Made by a program: the position numbers and the translations under genes. The notes beneath the pieces were generated by a model that did no database searches, had not been told where the DNA came from, and saw only the letters and a list, made by a program, of their open reading frames with translations. From Bacillota bacterium (GTDB lineage Bacteria; Bacillota; Clostridia; Christensenellales; CAG-138): 12,544 nt of DNA. Shown here one piece after another: positions 5,972 to 12,240 of the stretch; the first letter of the stretch is position 1; each line of letters begins with the position of its first letter. The stretch covers positions 1 through 12,544 of the forward strand of contig JAEWWD010000260.1 of NCBI GenBank assembly GCA_023396535.1, in the 5' to 3' direction.

Positions 5972-7240
5972 ATGAAAATTCGGCATTACGGTTGGTTTAT
6001 AGTAGCGGGCTGCACGCTGCTTTTGTTCTGCACGGTCGGGCTTGCGACAAGCGCCTTTTCCGTGTTTCAGCCGTATCTCATAGAGGCGGGCGGTATGAGC
6101 AATACACAGGGCTCCGCAATGCTCACCATACGCAGCTTGTCCGCCTTCTTTGCCATATGGTTCGTGGAAAAGGCGCTCAAACGCACGGGCCTGCGGCTTG
6201 GCGTCGCCCTCGCGGCCGTAGGGTCGGCCGCGTCCTTCGCGCTGTTCGGCCTATCGCGCGGGTTTATCGGCTATTCCATAGCCGCGGCCGTCGCGGGCGC
6301 GGCCTATGGGCTGGGCGGCATGGTGCCCGTCTCCATGCTGATAGATCGCTATTTCCAAAGCCATAAGGCGGCCGCGCTGGGCATTTGCGCGGCGGGCACG
6401 GGCGCGGCGACGATCGTCGCGCCGCCGCTGCTTACGGTATTGATCCGTTCGACGTCCCTCAAAACCGCGTTCCTGCTGGAAGCCGCTTTTGTGGCGCTTG
6501 CCGCGGTCGCTGTGTTTGCGCTGTTGCGCGATACACCGGAGGAGAAAGGGCTTGCGCCGGTTAAGAGCGAGGATTCGAACGCAAACTGTGCTATCAGGGA
6601 GCGGGAAGGGATACTCAATCGCGGCGCTCTTCCGGCCATGCTGCTGGCCATGCTGCTGCTTGGCGCCATCGCGAACCCCGGCTTTTCGCATTTATCGGTG
6701 CTGTATAAGGGCGAGGGATTCGATGCCATGACCGTATCCTTCCTGATTTCCTTTGTAGGCGTGGCGCTGACGGCGGGGAAATGCGTCTACGGCGAGATCA
6801 CGGACCGGCTGGGCGCGTATAAATCCGGCTACCTGTTCTTTACGATGCTGGTGGCGGGGGAGATACTCTGCTGCTTCGCGGGATCGGGGAGCATGGCCGC
6901 GGCCGTTGCGTCCATGGGCTTTCTCGGGCTGGGGCTGCCGCTTTCCACCGTCGGGCTGTCCGTGTTTGCGTCGGATTTTTCCAACGCGAAAACGCATGGG
7001 AAGCTGCTCCGGCATTTTCAAATGGCCTATATGGCGGGCGGCCTGCTGTTCGGGCCCGTACCCGGCATGATGGCCGACGCTGCTGGCAGCTATGTTCCTG
7101 CTTACATAGTGTTGAGCGTATGCGCCGCGGCCGCTATGGCGCTGGTGCAGGCTGCCTACCGGCGCATGCGGACTCCGGCGGGAACAACCCGGCAGGGCGG
7201 CCGGGCTGCAAAGGGAATGTTGCTGGGGCATTCGGCGTAA
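5972..7240 (+). CDS. Major facilitator superfamily transporter
   Basis: This is a 422-residue MFS permease, likely a 12-helix inner-membrane protein. The ribosome site GAAGGA (5957-5962) is 9 nt before the ATG. The N-terminus KIRHYGWFIVAGCTLLL resembles the oxalate/formate and monocarboxylate-type MFS branch. Two halves of about six hydrophobic segments are split by a hydrophilic loop near residues 190-225 (RDTPEEKG to REREGILNRG), and a short basic tail ends the protein. In the second half, KCVYGEITDRLGAYKSG is the usual loop 8-9 signature of MFS proteins. It is divergent from lysR and presumably LysR-controlled. An organic acid or similar small solute is the most likely cargo by branch, but this is only inference. 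Confidence 0.9.
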   Translation: MKIRHYGWFIVAGCTLLLFCTVGLATSAFSVFQPYLIEAGGMSNTQGSAMLTIRSLSAFFAIWFVEKALKRTGLRLGVALAAVGSAASFALFGLSRGFIGYSIAAAVAGAAYGLGGMVPVSMLIDRYFQSHKAAALGICAAGTGAATIVAPPLLTVLIRSTSLKTAFLLEAAFVALAAVAVFALLRDTPEEKGLAPVKSEDSNANCAIREREGILNRGALPAMLLAMLLLGAIANPGFSHLSVLYKGEGFDAMTVSFLISFVGVALTAGKCVYGEITDRLGAYKSGYLFFTMLVAGEILCCFAGSGSMAAAVASMGFLGLGLPLSTVGLSVFASDFSNAKTHGKLLRHFQMAYMAGGLLFGPVPGMMADAAGSYVPAYIVLSVCAAAAMALVQAAYRRMRTPAGTTRQGGRAAKGMLLGHSA

Positions 7241-7256
7241 AGCAGAATGTAAAGTA

Positions 7257-7281
7257 AAAAGCGTCCTGATAGGGCGCTTTT
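7257..7281. terminator. Bidirectional terminator between convergent genes
   Basis: An 11-bp stem (AAAAGCGTCCT with AGGGCGCTTTT, one G-T pair) closes on a GAT loop. It ends in TTTTAT on the plus strand and CTTTTTAC on the minus strand, so it can serve both the MFS gene and the phosphatidyltransferase gene. Confidence 0.8.
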
Positions 7282-7322
7282 ATACTTATCCGGCAGGAAG
7301 GAAGAATAGCGGGTCAAAGCTG

Positions 7323-7862
7323 TCATTTCCGACCAAAGAGAGACCGCCTGTCCGCGTCGTACCTATCCGAACGGAGCAATATGGCGGTCTCTTCCAGCGC
7401 GGAGAGAAGTGCCACTCCGCATACGGGGATAGCGATCCACAGAGGGATGCGCCCCAGCAGCACGCAGGCGGGCAGCGCGAGGAATATCATCCCTCCCGCG
7501 ATTTTATTCCCGATCGTGTGCATGGCGCTCCAGATATGGAACTTATACCGTGTCAGCGCGATATTGCCGACGCGGACGACGGCAATCGCGGCCACGCACA
7601 GCAACGCACCCCCTGTTCGATACAGCAGGGGCCAGGCGAGGTACACGGACGCCGCGAAGAATACGAGGTCGCCCAGGCTGTCCAGCCGCGCGCCCAGGCT
7701 CGATTCCGCGTGGAAGCGGCGGGCGATATAGCCGTCCAGCGCGTCGGTCATGCCGGAGAGCAGGTACACGGCCCCGAATAGAAAGGGATAACGCGTAAGG
7801 AAGGGCAGCGCGGCGGATATCGCGATGCGCAGGCAGGATAATGCGTTGGGAAGCAGGCGCAT
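7323..7862 (-). CDS. CDP-alcohol phosphatidyltransferase family protein
   Basis: This membrane enzyme family moves a phosphatidyl group from a CDP-alcohol to an acceptor alcohol in phospholipid synthesis. The start is ATG 7862: AAAGGA (7877-7872) lies 9 nt upstream, whereas the in-frame ATG at 7880 overlaps that site and longer extensions run across the divergent gene. The product is 179 residues, in the usual range. The full signature Dx2DGx2ARx8Gx3Dx3D is intact: D40, D43, G44, A47, R48, G57, D61 and D65. Several hydrophobic helices surround it, and PNALSCLRI at the N-terminus is typical of PgsA/PssA/Cls-type members. Whether the acceptor is glycerol-3-phosphate, serine or another alcohol cannot be decided; a phosphatidylglycerophosphate synthase-like role is plausible. 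It stands alone, divergent from the aldo-keto reductase. Confidence 0.9.
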   Translation of the reverse strand: MRLLPNALSCLRIAISAALPFLTRYPFLFGAVYLLSGMTDALDGYIARRFHAESSLGARLDSLGDLVFFAASVYLAWPLLYRTGGALLCVAAIAVVRVGNIALTRYKFHIWSAMHTIGNKIAGGMIFLALPACVLLGRIPLWIAIPVCGVALLSALEETAILLRSDRYDADRRSLFGRK

Positions 7863-7895
7863 TTGTATGTTTCCTTTCATGGCGTTCGCACCGCT

Positions 7896-7924
7896 ATTGT
7901 ACCAGAAACAGTATACACTGCGAA
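7896..7924 (-). promoter_or_regulatory. Promoter of the phosphatidyltransferase gene
   Basis: On the minus strand TTCGCA (7924-7919) is followed after 17 bp by TACAAT (7901-7896), preceded by TGG as an extended -10. It lies 33 bp before the ATG. Confidence 0.6.
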
Positions 7925-7933
7925 ATGATTTCG
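7921..7933. promoter_or_regulatory. Small palindrome between divergent promoters
   Basis: CGAAAT-G-ATTTCG is a perfect 6-bp dyad overlapping the minus-strand -35 element and lying upstream of the plus-strand -10. It could be an operator for either gene, but no regulator is encoded next to it. Confidence 0.3.
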
Positions 7934-7955
7934 TTCTCCGCCTGCGGCAAAGCTG

Positions 7956-7964
7956 TGGTATGAT
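7956..7964 (+). promoter_or_regulatory. Extended -10 promoter of the reductase operon
   Basis: TGG-TATGAT is an extended -10 element 33 bp before the reductase ATG, with no convincing -35. Confidence 0.5.
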
Positions 7965-7997
7965 GTTCTCATATAGATAACGCTTGGGAGGAAGTTC

Positions 7998-8801
7998 ATG
8001 CAAACGTGCCAGATTCCGCCGATCGGCTTCGGCGTGTTCGAATTGGGGGAGGAAACATACCGGGCCGTACGCCATGCATTAAGCGTTGGCTATCGCCACA
8101 TCGACACCGCCGCCTTTTACGGCAACGAGGCGGAAGTGGGCCGCGCTATACGGGACTCGGGCGTGCCCCGCGAGCGGATATTTCTCGCCACCAAGCTGTG
8201 GCCCACCGATTATGCCGATGTGCGCGGCGGCTGTGAGCAAAGCCTCAAGCGCCTTGGCCTTGCGTATGTGGACGCTTACCTGCTGCACTGGCCGGGCACG
8301 GATACAAAGCTGCGCCTGAACGCGTGGGAGGCCGTGCTGCGCCTGAAAGACGCGGGGCTGGTGCGCTACCCCGCCGTATCCAACTTCCTGAAGGTGCATT
8401 TGAACGAGCTTATGGAGAAGATAGGCGTCGCGCCCGCCTACGACCAGTTGGAGCTGCATCCGTGGTACCGGCAGCGCGAGGCGGTGGAATACGGACGCGC
8501 GCACGGCGTGCAGCAGGTAGCCTGGGCGCCGCTGTACCGGGGCCGCGTACTGAGCGACGCGGTCATTACCGAACTTGCGCACAAATACGGGCGCACCAAC
8601 GCGCAGGTCGTGCTGCGCTGGGATATCCAGCGTGCGCATAACCCCATCCCCAAATCCGCGACTCCCGCGCGCATCGAGGAGAATTTCAACGTGTTCGATT
8701 TCGAGCTGACGGCGGAGGACGCGGCTCGCATAGATGCGCTGGAGGACGGGGACCATATGAGCTTCGACCCTATGACGTTCAACGGTATTATACCGGAGTA
8801 A
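7998..8801 (+). CDS. Aldo-keto reductase (AKR5/2,5-diketogluconate reductase type)
   Basis: This is an NADPH-dependent carbonyl reductase of 267 residues, close to the usual 270-285. GGGAGGA (7986-7992) is 5 nt before the ATG. The catalytic tetrad is complete: D36, Y41 (in HIDTAAFYGNE), K66 (LATKLW) and H97 (YLLHWP). Other family marks are IPPIGFGVF at the N-terminus, AVSNF, YDQLELHPWYRQ and the cofactor-binding IPKSATPARIEEN near the C-terminus. It is cytosolic. It begins a two-gene operon with a VOC protein 4 nt downstream, which suggests a role in reactive aldehyde or ketoaldehyde removal. Substrate cannot be set from sequence. Confidence 0.94.
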   Translation: MQTCQIPPIGFGVFELGEETYRAVRHALSVGYRHIDTAAFYGNEAEVGRAIRDSGVPRERIFLATKLWPTDYADVRGGCEQSLKRLGLAYVDAYLLHWPGTDTKLRLNAWEAVLRLKDAGLVRYPAVSNFLKVHLNELMEKIGVAPAYDQLELHPWYRQREAVEYGRAHGVQQVAWAPLYRGRVLSDAVITELAHKYGRTNAQVVLRWDIQRAHNPIPKSATPARIEENFNVFDFELTAEDAARIDALEDGDHMSFDPMTFNGIIPE

Positions 8802-8805
8802 AGCT

Positions 8806-9186
8806 ATGCGTATCGACCATATCGCGCTGTTCACGGAGGATATCGAGCGATTACAGGCGTTTTACTGCGCCTACTTTGGCGGCGTCGCAGGCGGGCGGTA
8901 TCACAACCACCGCACCGGGCTCAGTACGTGCTTTATTAGCTTTTCGGACGGCGCGCGGTTGGAGATTATGGCGCGGCCGGATGTCGCGGCCAAACCGCAG
9001 CGCGCGCAGCTCGGGTATGCGCATATCGCCTTCTATGCGGGAAGCCGCGCCGCTGTGGACGCGCTGACCGAGCGCCTGCGCGCGGGCGGGTACGAAATCG
9101 AAAGCGGCCCCCGCGTTACCGGCGACGGCTATTATGAAAGCTGCGCTCTGGACCCGGACGGAAATGTCGTGGAAATCACGGGCTGA
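8806..9186 (+). CDS. VOC/glyoxalase-like metalloprotein
   Basis: This is a 126-residue vicinal-oxygen-chelate fold protein with two beta-alpha-beta-beta-beta modules (MRIDHIALFTEDIERLQAFY and GYAHIAFYAGSRAAVDALTE). Four residues line up with the metal ligands of glyoxalase I: H5, E53 (ARLEIM), H73 (YAHIAF) and E123 (GNVVEIT). The ribosome site GGAG (8795-8798) overlaps the end of the reductase gene, and the genes are 4 nt apart, so translation is probably coupled. It may be a glyoxalase or a related isomerase, epimerase or dioxygenase; the shared operon with a carbonyl reductase favours carbonyl detoxification, by inference. Confidence 0.88.
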   Translation: MRIDHIALFTEDIERLQAFYCAYFGGVAGGRYHNHRTGLSTCFISFSDGARLEIMARPDVAAKPQRAQLGYAHIAFYAGSRAAVDALTERLRAGGYEIESGPRVTGDGYYESCALDPDGNVVEITG

Positions 9187-9220
9187 AGAGCCGCACGTTC
9201 AGGGGAAACCAGCAATAATA

Positions 9221-9242
9221 ATGCCGCCCAAACGGGCGGCAT
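9221..9242. terminator. GCCGCCC hairpin ending the VOC operon
   Basis: A perfect 9-bp stem (ATGCCGCCC with GGGCGGCAT) closes on AAAC, 34 nt after the VOC stop. On the plus strand no T-tract follows; on the minus strand TTATTATT follows, so it may act better on transcripts coming from the right. It forms the left edge of array B. Confidence 0.55.
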
Positions 9243-9271
9243 CAGTGTATTGACAAACCCTCCCTGGGGGG

Positions 9272-9297
9272 TGTGGGGGATTCACAAATCCCCCACA
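9272..9297. repeat. 11-bp stem-loop in array B
   Basis: TGTGGGGGATT pairs with AATCCCCCACA around a CACA loop. There is no T-tract. Confidence 0.7.
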
Positions 9298-9303
9298 TTT
9301 AAT

Positions 9304-9332
9304 CCAATTTGACGACATGTGCGTCAAATTGG
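9304..9332. repeat. Stem-loop with CACATGT loop
   Basis: CCAATTTGACG pairs with CGTCAAATTGG around ACATGTG. Read on the minus strand the loop region is GCACATGTCG, exactly as in the hairpin at 1793-1827, but the rest of the stem is different. Confidence 0.75.
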
Positions 9333-9337
9333 TGGAA

Positions 9338-9362
9338 AAAATGTCGCCATGAGCGACATTTT
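9338..9362. repeat. 10-bp stem-loop in array B
   Basis: AAAATGTCGC pairs with GCGACATTTT around CATGA. A and T runs on both sides give it a terminator-like look on either strand. Confidence 0.7.
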
Positions 9363-9376
9363 AACCCGCAGAAAAC

Positions 9377-9409
9377 CCATCGGCAAAGTCCACAGGACTT
9401 TGCCGATGG
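9377..9409. repeat. 33-bp perfect hairpin repeat, copy 2
   Basis: Identical over 33 bp to 1687-1719. Here the adjacent GCCGCCC hairpin lies to the right instead of the left, so the flanking sequence is inverted compared with copy 1. Confidence 0.9.
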
Positions 9410-9413
9410 CCTG

Positions 9414-9443
9414 AATATGCCGCCCAATTCTGGGCGGCATATT
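9414..9443. terminator. GCCGCCC hairpin downstream of deoR-type gene
   Basis: A perfect 13-bp stem (AATATGCCGCCCA with its complement) closes on ATTC. It lies 42 bp after the DeoR stop on the minus strand and is the right edge of array B. The T-run is short on both sides (ATATTTCT on plus, ATATTCAGG on minus). Confidence 0.6.
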
Positions 9444-9485
9444 TCTACAAATACTATTTTGAGCGATTACGCCTGCTATGATCAG

Positions 9486-10289
9486 CTATTCTTCCTGAGG
9501 CGCTGCCGCGCCGTCCAGAGGCACAACCAGCACATGCTTGCCTATGGCATGGATCACTTTGAGCGTTTCCTCATCAATTTCCTCGCCGGTCACGAACAGA
9601 TCCACCTTTTCCAGCCCGCACACGCTTAAAAACGCCTTTTTCTTGAACTTGGTGTGATCGCAAACCACCACGACCTTATTCGCGGCGGCGATCATGCTGC
9701 GTTTGAGCGATACCTCTTCGAGGTTGGATATCATGAGCCCGCCGGAAAGGCTGACGGCGTCTATGCCAATGAGGCAGACGTCCACGTGCATATCCGAAAC
9801 CGCGGTCTCCGCGTACATACCCAGCAGGGTGTAGTATCCCTGCCGCAGTTGGCCGCCCAGCACCGTGACGTTCACATTGGGGCAGCCGGAAAGCGCCGCG
9901 GCGATATGGACGTCGTTCGTAATGAGCTTCAGATCCGGAATGTCCCGCAAAAACGGGGTGATCTGGAACGTCGTCGTCCCGGAGTCGATGATGACGGTGC
10001 TGCCCGGCGCGATGAGTTTTGCCGCCTCCCGCGCGATGCGGATTTTTTCATCCCGGTTGCTTTTGGCTTTTTCCGCGTACGGGTCCTCGATGAAAATGTA
10101 TTCCTCCCGGTCCATGGCGACGGCGCCGCCGCGCGTAATGGAAACCTTTTTCTGTGCCGCCAGCGCCTCGAGATCCCTGCGGATAGTGGCGCCGGAAATG
10201 GAAAGGTACTCCGACAGTTCCCGTATGCCGGCGTATTTTTTCTGGTTGATGTACGCTTCAATGCGCGCAAGCCTCTCGTCCTTCAGCAT
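9486..10289 (-). CDS. DeoR/GlpR-family transcriptional regulator
   Basis: This is a 267-residue DeoR-type repressor, last gene of a minus-strand operon. AAGGAGA (10304-10298) lies 8 nt before the ATG. Residues 5-58 hold the helix-turn-helix with the recognition helix SGATIRRDLEALA and the wing ITRGGAV. Residues about 78-250 are the DeoRC sugar-phosphate-sensing domain, with DSGTTTFQI (102-110), LITNDVHIA, VLGGQLR, GIDAVSLSGG and CDHTKF. Such proteins sense sugar phosphates and usually repress their own sugar operon. Here the likely target is the BtpA-HAD-DeoR operon. Its effector is unknown. Confidence 0.92.
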   Translation of the reverse strand: MLKDERLARIEAYINQKKYAGIRELSEYLSISGATIRRDLEALAAQKKVSITRGGAVAMDREEYIFIEDPYAEKAKSNRDEKIRIAREAAKLIAPGSTVIIDSGTTTFQITPFLRDIPDLKLITNDVHIAAALSGCPNVNVTVLGGQLRQGYYTLLGMYAETAVSDMHVDVCLIGIDAVSLSGGLMISNLEEVSLKRSMIAAANKVVVVCDHTKFKKKAFLSVCGLEKVDLFVTGEEIDEETLKVIHAIGKHVLVVPLDGAAAPQEE

Positions 10290-10358
10290 AGAAAAGTTCT
10301 CCTTCCATCTATTCCGGCTTGTGAAATGAGTACTTGAAAAATTCTATTACGGCTCTGG

Positions 10359-11132
10359 TCATTCCTCGATTACGATATCGTCAAGCGACTGCGCGATGAC
10401 GGTTGCATAGGGCAGCAGTTGTTCGCGCATCCCGGGATATTCGGGGATGCCGACGCCTATACAGCCGGCGTTTTGCGCCATCAGCATATCCATATACGAG
10501 TCGCCTATCATCAGCACGTGTTGGGGTTCCACGCCGAATTTGCCGCAGACGAAACGGAGCATATCCGGCTCGGGCTTGTGCCGTTCAACATCCCTGGGCG
10601 TCAGCACAAAACTGAGCAGGGAAAAATCATCGAATAAATCGACTGAACGGCGGGCCCGCTCTCTTTCGTCGGAGGTGGCTATTCCGTAGGGAATACCCGC
10701 TTCGCGCAGCCGCCTGAAAATGCCGGGGAAACCCGGCCTGGGCTTTATCGCTCGATGATAGTCGAACAGTTCGTCGCCCCGGTCATGTATGCCGCGGGCG
10801 ATCGAGCGCGCCTCGGGCCAGCGCAGTTTCTTTTCCTGCAGCAGGAATGTGGCTGTGACGATTACTTCCTCATCCGGGGAACCGACGGCCATGAATCCCA
10901 TGGGGTCGATGCTGCGAATGCGGATGACGCCGTCTTCCCCCGGCGCGGCGTCTATATCGAGCAGATCAAGCCAGCGCAACGCCATGGGAATATCCATGTA
11001 TTCGAGGGCAATCGCCAGCCTGTTATAGGCCAGCTCTATCCAGAAAGCCATGCTGCCGAACAGAAGCCCATCCTTGTCAAATACGACGACCTCTATAGGA
11101 AACTGCCGGCCATTGACTGCAATACGGTTCAT
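10359..11132 (-). CDS. HAD-superfamily phosphatase (phosphoglycolate phosphatase-like)
   Basis: This is a 257-residue haloacid dehalogenase-type hydrolase, expected to be a cytosolic Mg-dependent phosphatase. Motif I is VFDKDG with nucleophile D19 and acid/base D21; motif II is IATSDE (T153 or S154); motif III is K186 in RHKPEPDML; motif IV is GDSYMD (D211, D215). All four are intact. The cap between motif I and II (about residues 25-130) is longer and more unusual than in Gph, with DPMGFMAVGSPDEEVIVTATF. A weak ribosome site, AAGGCGGA, precedes the ATG. Downstream (minus) a 69-nt gap leads to deoR. Substrate is probably a phosphosugar, from operon context. Confidence 0.9.
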   Translation of the reverse strand: MNRIAVNGRQFPIEVVVFDKDGLLFGSMAFWIELAYNRLAIALEYMDIPMALRWLDLLDIDAAPGEDGVIRIRSIDPMGFMAVGSPDEEVIVTATFLLQEKKLRWPEARSIARGIHDRGDELFDYHRAIKPRPGFPGIFRRLREAGIPYGIATSDERERARRSVDLFDDFSLLSFVLTPRDVERHKPEPDMLRFVCGKFGVEPQHVLMIGDSYMDMLMAQNAGCIGVGIPEYPGMREQLLPYATVIAQSLDDIVIEE

Positions 11133-11248
11133 ATGGTCCGCCTTTTTCGTTTTTCGCGCCGAAGGGTTTTAGCGCCGGCGCGGTGATGGAGTGCATTGTT
11201 TGATAAGATTTGCAACGCAGGATTTGTGCGGATAATCCATAAAGGCGA

Positions 11249-11275
11249 CCGCATGGGAATACAGCCTCCCATGCG
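11249..11275. repeat. 10-bp hairpin between btpA-like and HAD genes
   Basis: CCGCATGGGA pairs perfectly with TCCCATGCGG around 8 nt. It lies 16 nt after the BtpA-like stop on the minus strand and lacks a good T-tract, so it is more likely an RNA-processing or transcript-stabilising hairpin, or a partial terminator, than a full stop. Confidence 0.6.
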
Positions 11276-11291
11276 GCCGCGCTGTGAGACG

Positions 11292-12104
11292 TTAGAGCGT
11301 ATCTCGGAAGGCCTTTACCGTGTCCATAAATTCCTTTACGCGGCTGATATCCACTGCGTTTTCAAATATGCCGTTATATTTGAACGTAGTCGCGACGACC
11401 GCGCCGTCCGCCACGCTGAGCTGGCGGGCGATGTTATCCTTGTTGCAGCCGGTGTTGCACAGTATGGGCGTATGCTTGACGGCGTCCTTCGCGAGCTTGA
11501 GGACCTGCGTGTCGGTTTCGCTGCCCGCCGTCAGGCCGGAAACGCACAGCGCGTCCGGATGATGGTTGAATTCCGTGCTGCGGGCGATATCCGCAATGCT
11601 GCGGTCGGCAAGGTATTTTGCGGCTTCGGGGACTATGTTGAACAGCATTTTAACGTTTTGCGCGCCGATCGCCATACGGTGGCGGGCCGTCTCGCCGGTA
11701 TTGGTGTTCCACAGGCCGAAATCGCTGGCGTATACGCCGCTGATGATTTCGCGTATGAATTGGCCGTCCACCGCCATGGCGAGATCCAGCGACGCAATGG
11801 GATCCCACAGGCAATTCACGCCGTAAGGGATTCGTATTTCGCGTTTGAGTTCGCCTATGACGCGGGCCATGGCCGCGACAGTCTCCGTCCTTACCGTGGT
11901 CAGGTAAGGCAGGCTGAATTCGTTGGAAAACATGACGCCGTCTACGCCGCCATCCTGCAGCGCGTGTAAATCCTTGCGCGCGAGGTCGACTACCTTTTGC
12001 ATGCCGCCGTCGGCGTCAAAACCGGGGTCGCCCGGCATAGCCTGCAAATGGCACATTGCGATAATGGGTTTTTGAACTTTGAATACATCCTGCAGCCAGC
12101 TCAT
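11292..12104 (-). CDS. BtpA/SgcQ-family TIM-barrel protein
   Basis: This is a member of the BtpA family, which includes E. coli SgcQ of a putative sugar operon and cyanobacterial BtpA. The start is ATG 12104: AAGGAGA (12118-12112) lies 7 nt before it, while the in-frame ATG at 12110 is only 1 nt from that site. The product is 270 residues, the family's usual size. Seen: AMCHLQAMPGDPG near the N-terminus (H19, P24, G25), DGGVDGVMFSNEF, the middle VSGLTAGSETD, and the C-terminal TPILCNTGCNKDN and LSVADGAVVATTFK, the barrel's phosphate-site-like end. No signal peptide or membrane segment is present. First gene of a BtpA-HAD-DeoR operon. The enzymatic reaction is not established for the family. 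Confidence 0.9.
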   Translation of the reverse strand: MSWLQDVFKVQKPIIAMCHLQAMPGDPGFDADGGMQKVVDLARKDLHALQDGGVDGVMFSNEFSLPYLTTVRTETVAAMARVIGELKREIRIPYGVNCLWDPIASLDLAMAVDGQFIREIISGVYASDFGLWNTNTGETARHRMAIGAQNVKMLFNIVPEAAKYLADRSIADIARSTEFNHHPDALCVSGLTAGSETDTQVLKLAKDAVKHTPILCNTGCNKDNIARQLSVADGAVVATTFKYNGIFENAVDISRVKEFMDTVKAFRDTL

Positions 12105-12148
12105 AGTCATTTCTCCTTTATTTCGTGGTAGGAAGCTTTAACGACTAT

Positions 12149-12177
12149 ATTGTAGCATAATGAATCCTGCATGAGAA
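12149..12177 (-). promoter_or_regulatory. Promoter of the btpA-like operon
   Basis: On the minus strand TTCTCA (12177-12172) is followed after 17 bp by TACAAT (12154-12149), preceded by TGC as an extended -10. Transcription would begin near 12142, giving a 5' leader of about 38 nt. A phased A/T array sits directly upstream. Confidence 0.6.
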
Positions 12178-12180
12178 GAA

Positions 12181-12225
12181 AAACTTATAAAAATATAACA
12201 AAACGTATCAAAACATTTCAAACAT
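12181..12225 (-). promoter_or_regulatory. 10-bp-phased A/T repeat upstream of the btpA promoter
   Basis: Read on the minus strand, four consecutive 10-mers follow one another: TGAAATGTTT, TGATACGTTT, TGTTATATTT and TTATAAGTTT, preceded by a partial ATGTT. They cover about -39 to -84 relative to the predicted start, the position of an UP element. The same 10-bp register could also be a DeoR-family operator, since related LacR-type sites read TGTTTNWTTT. Either reading is inferred. Confidence 0.5.
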
Positions 12226-12240
12226 AGAGAGAAGGGCAGT

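Noticed and set aside
5776..6366. 196-residue open frame spanning lysR start and MFS start
   Set aside because: It crosses two divergent promoters and overlaps two recognisable genes out of frame.
7863..8075. N-terminal extension of the phosphatidyltransferase to 8075
   Set aside because: It would run into the divergent aldo-keto reductase gene and across both promoters; the good ribosome site belongs to ATG 7862.
8806..9186. Naming the VOC protein gloA (glyoxalase I)
   Set aside because: The four metal positions fit, but many VOC proteins share them and no glutathione-binding signature could be confirmed; only the fold is claimed.
9309..9629. 106-residue open frame over array B
   Set aside because: It translates hairpins and then the antisense of the DeoR gene; no ribosome site and no family resemblance.
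9654..10337. Long open frames antisense to deoR, the aldo-keto reductase (8079-8834), the MFS gene (6692-7231) and the btpA-like gene (11196-11969)
   Set aside because: All are opposite strongly recognised proteins with intact motifs; such shadows are common in G+C-rich genes.
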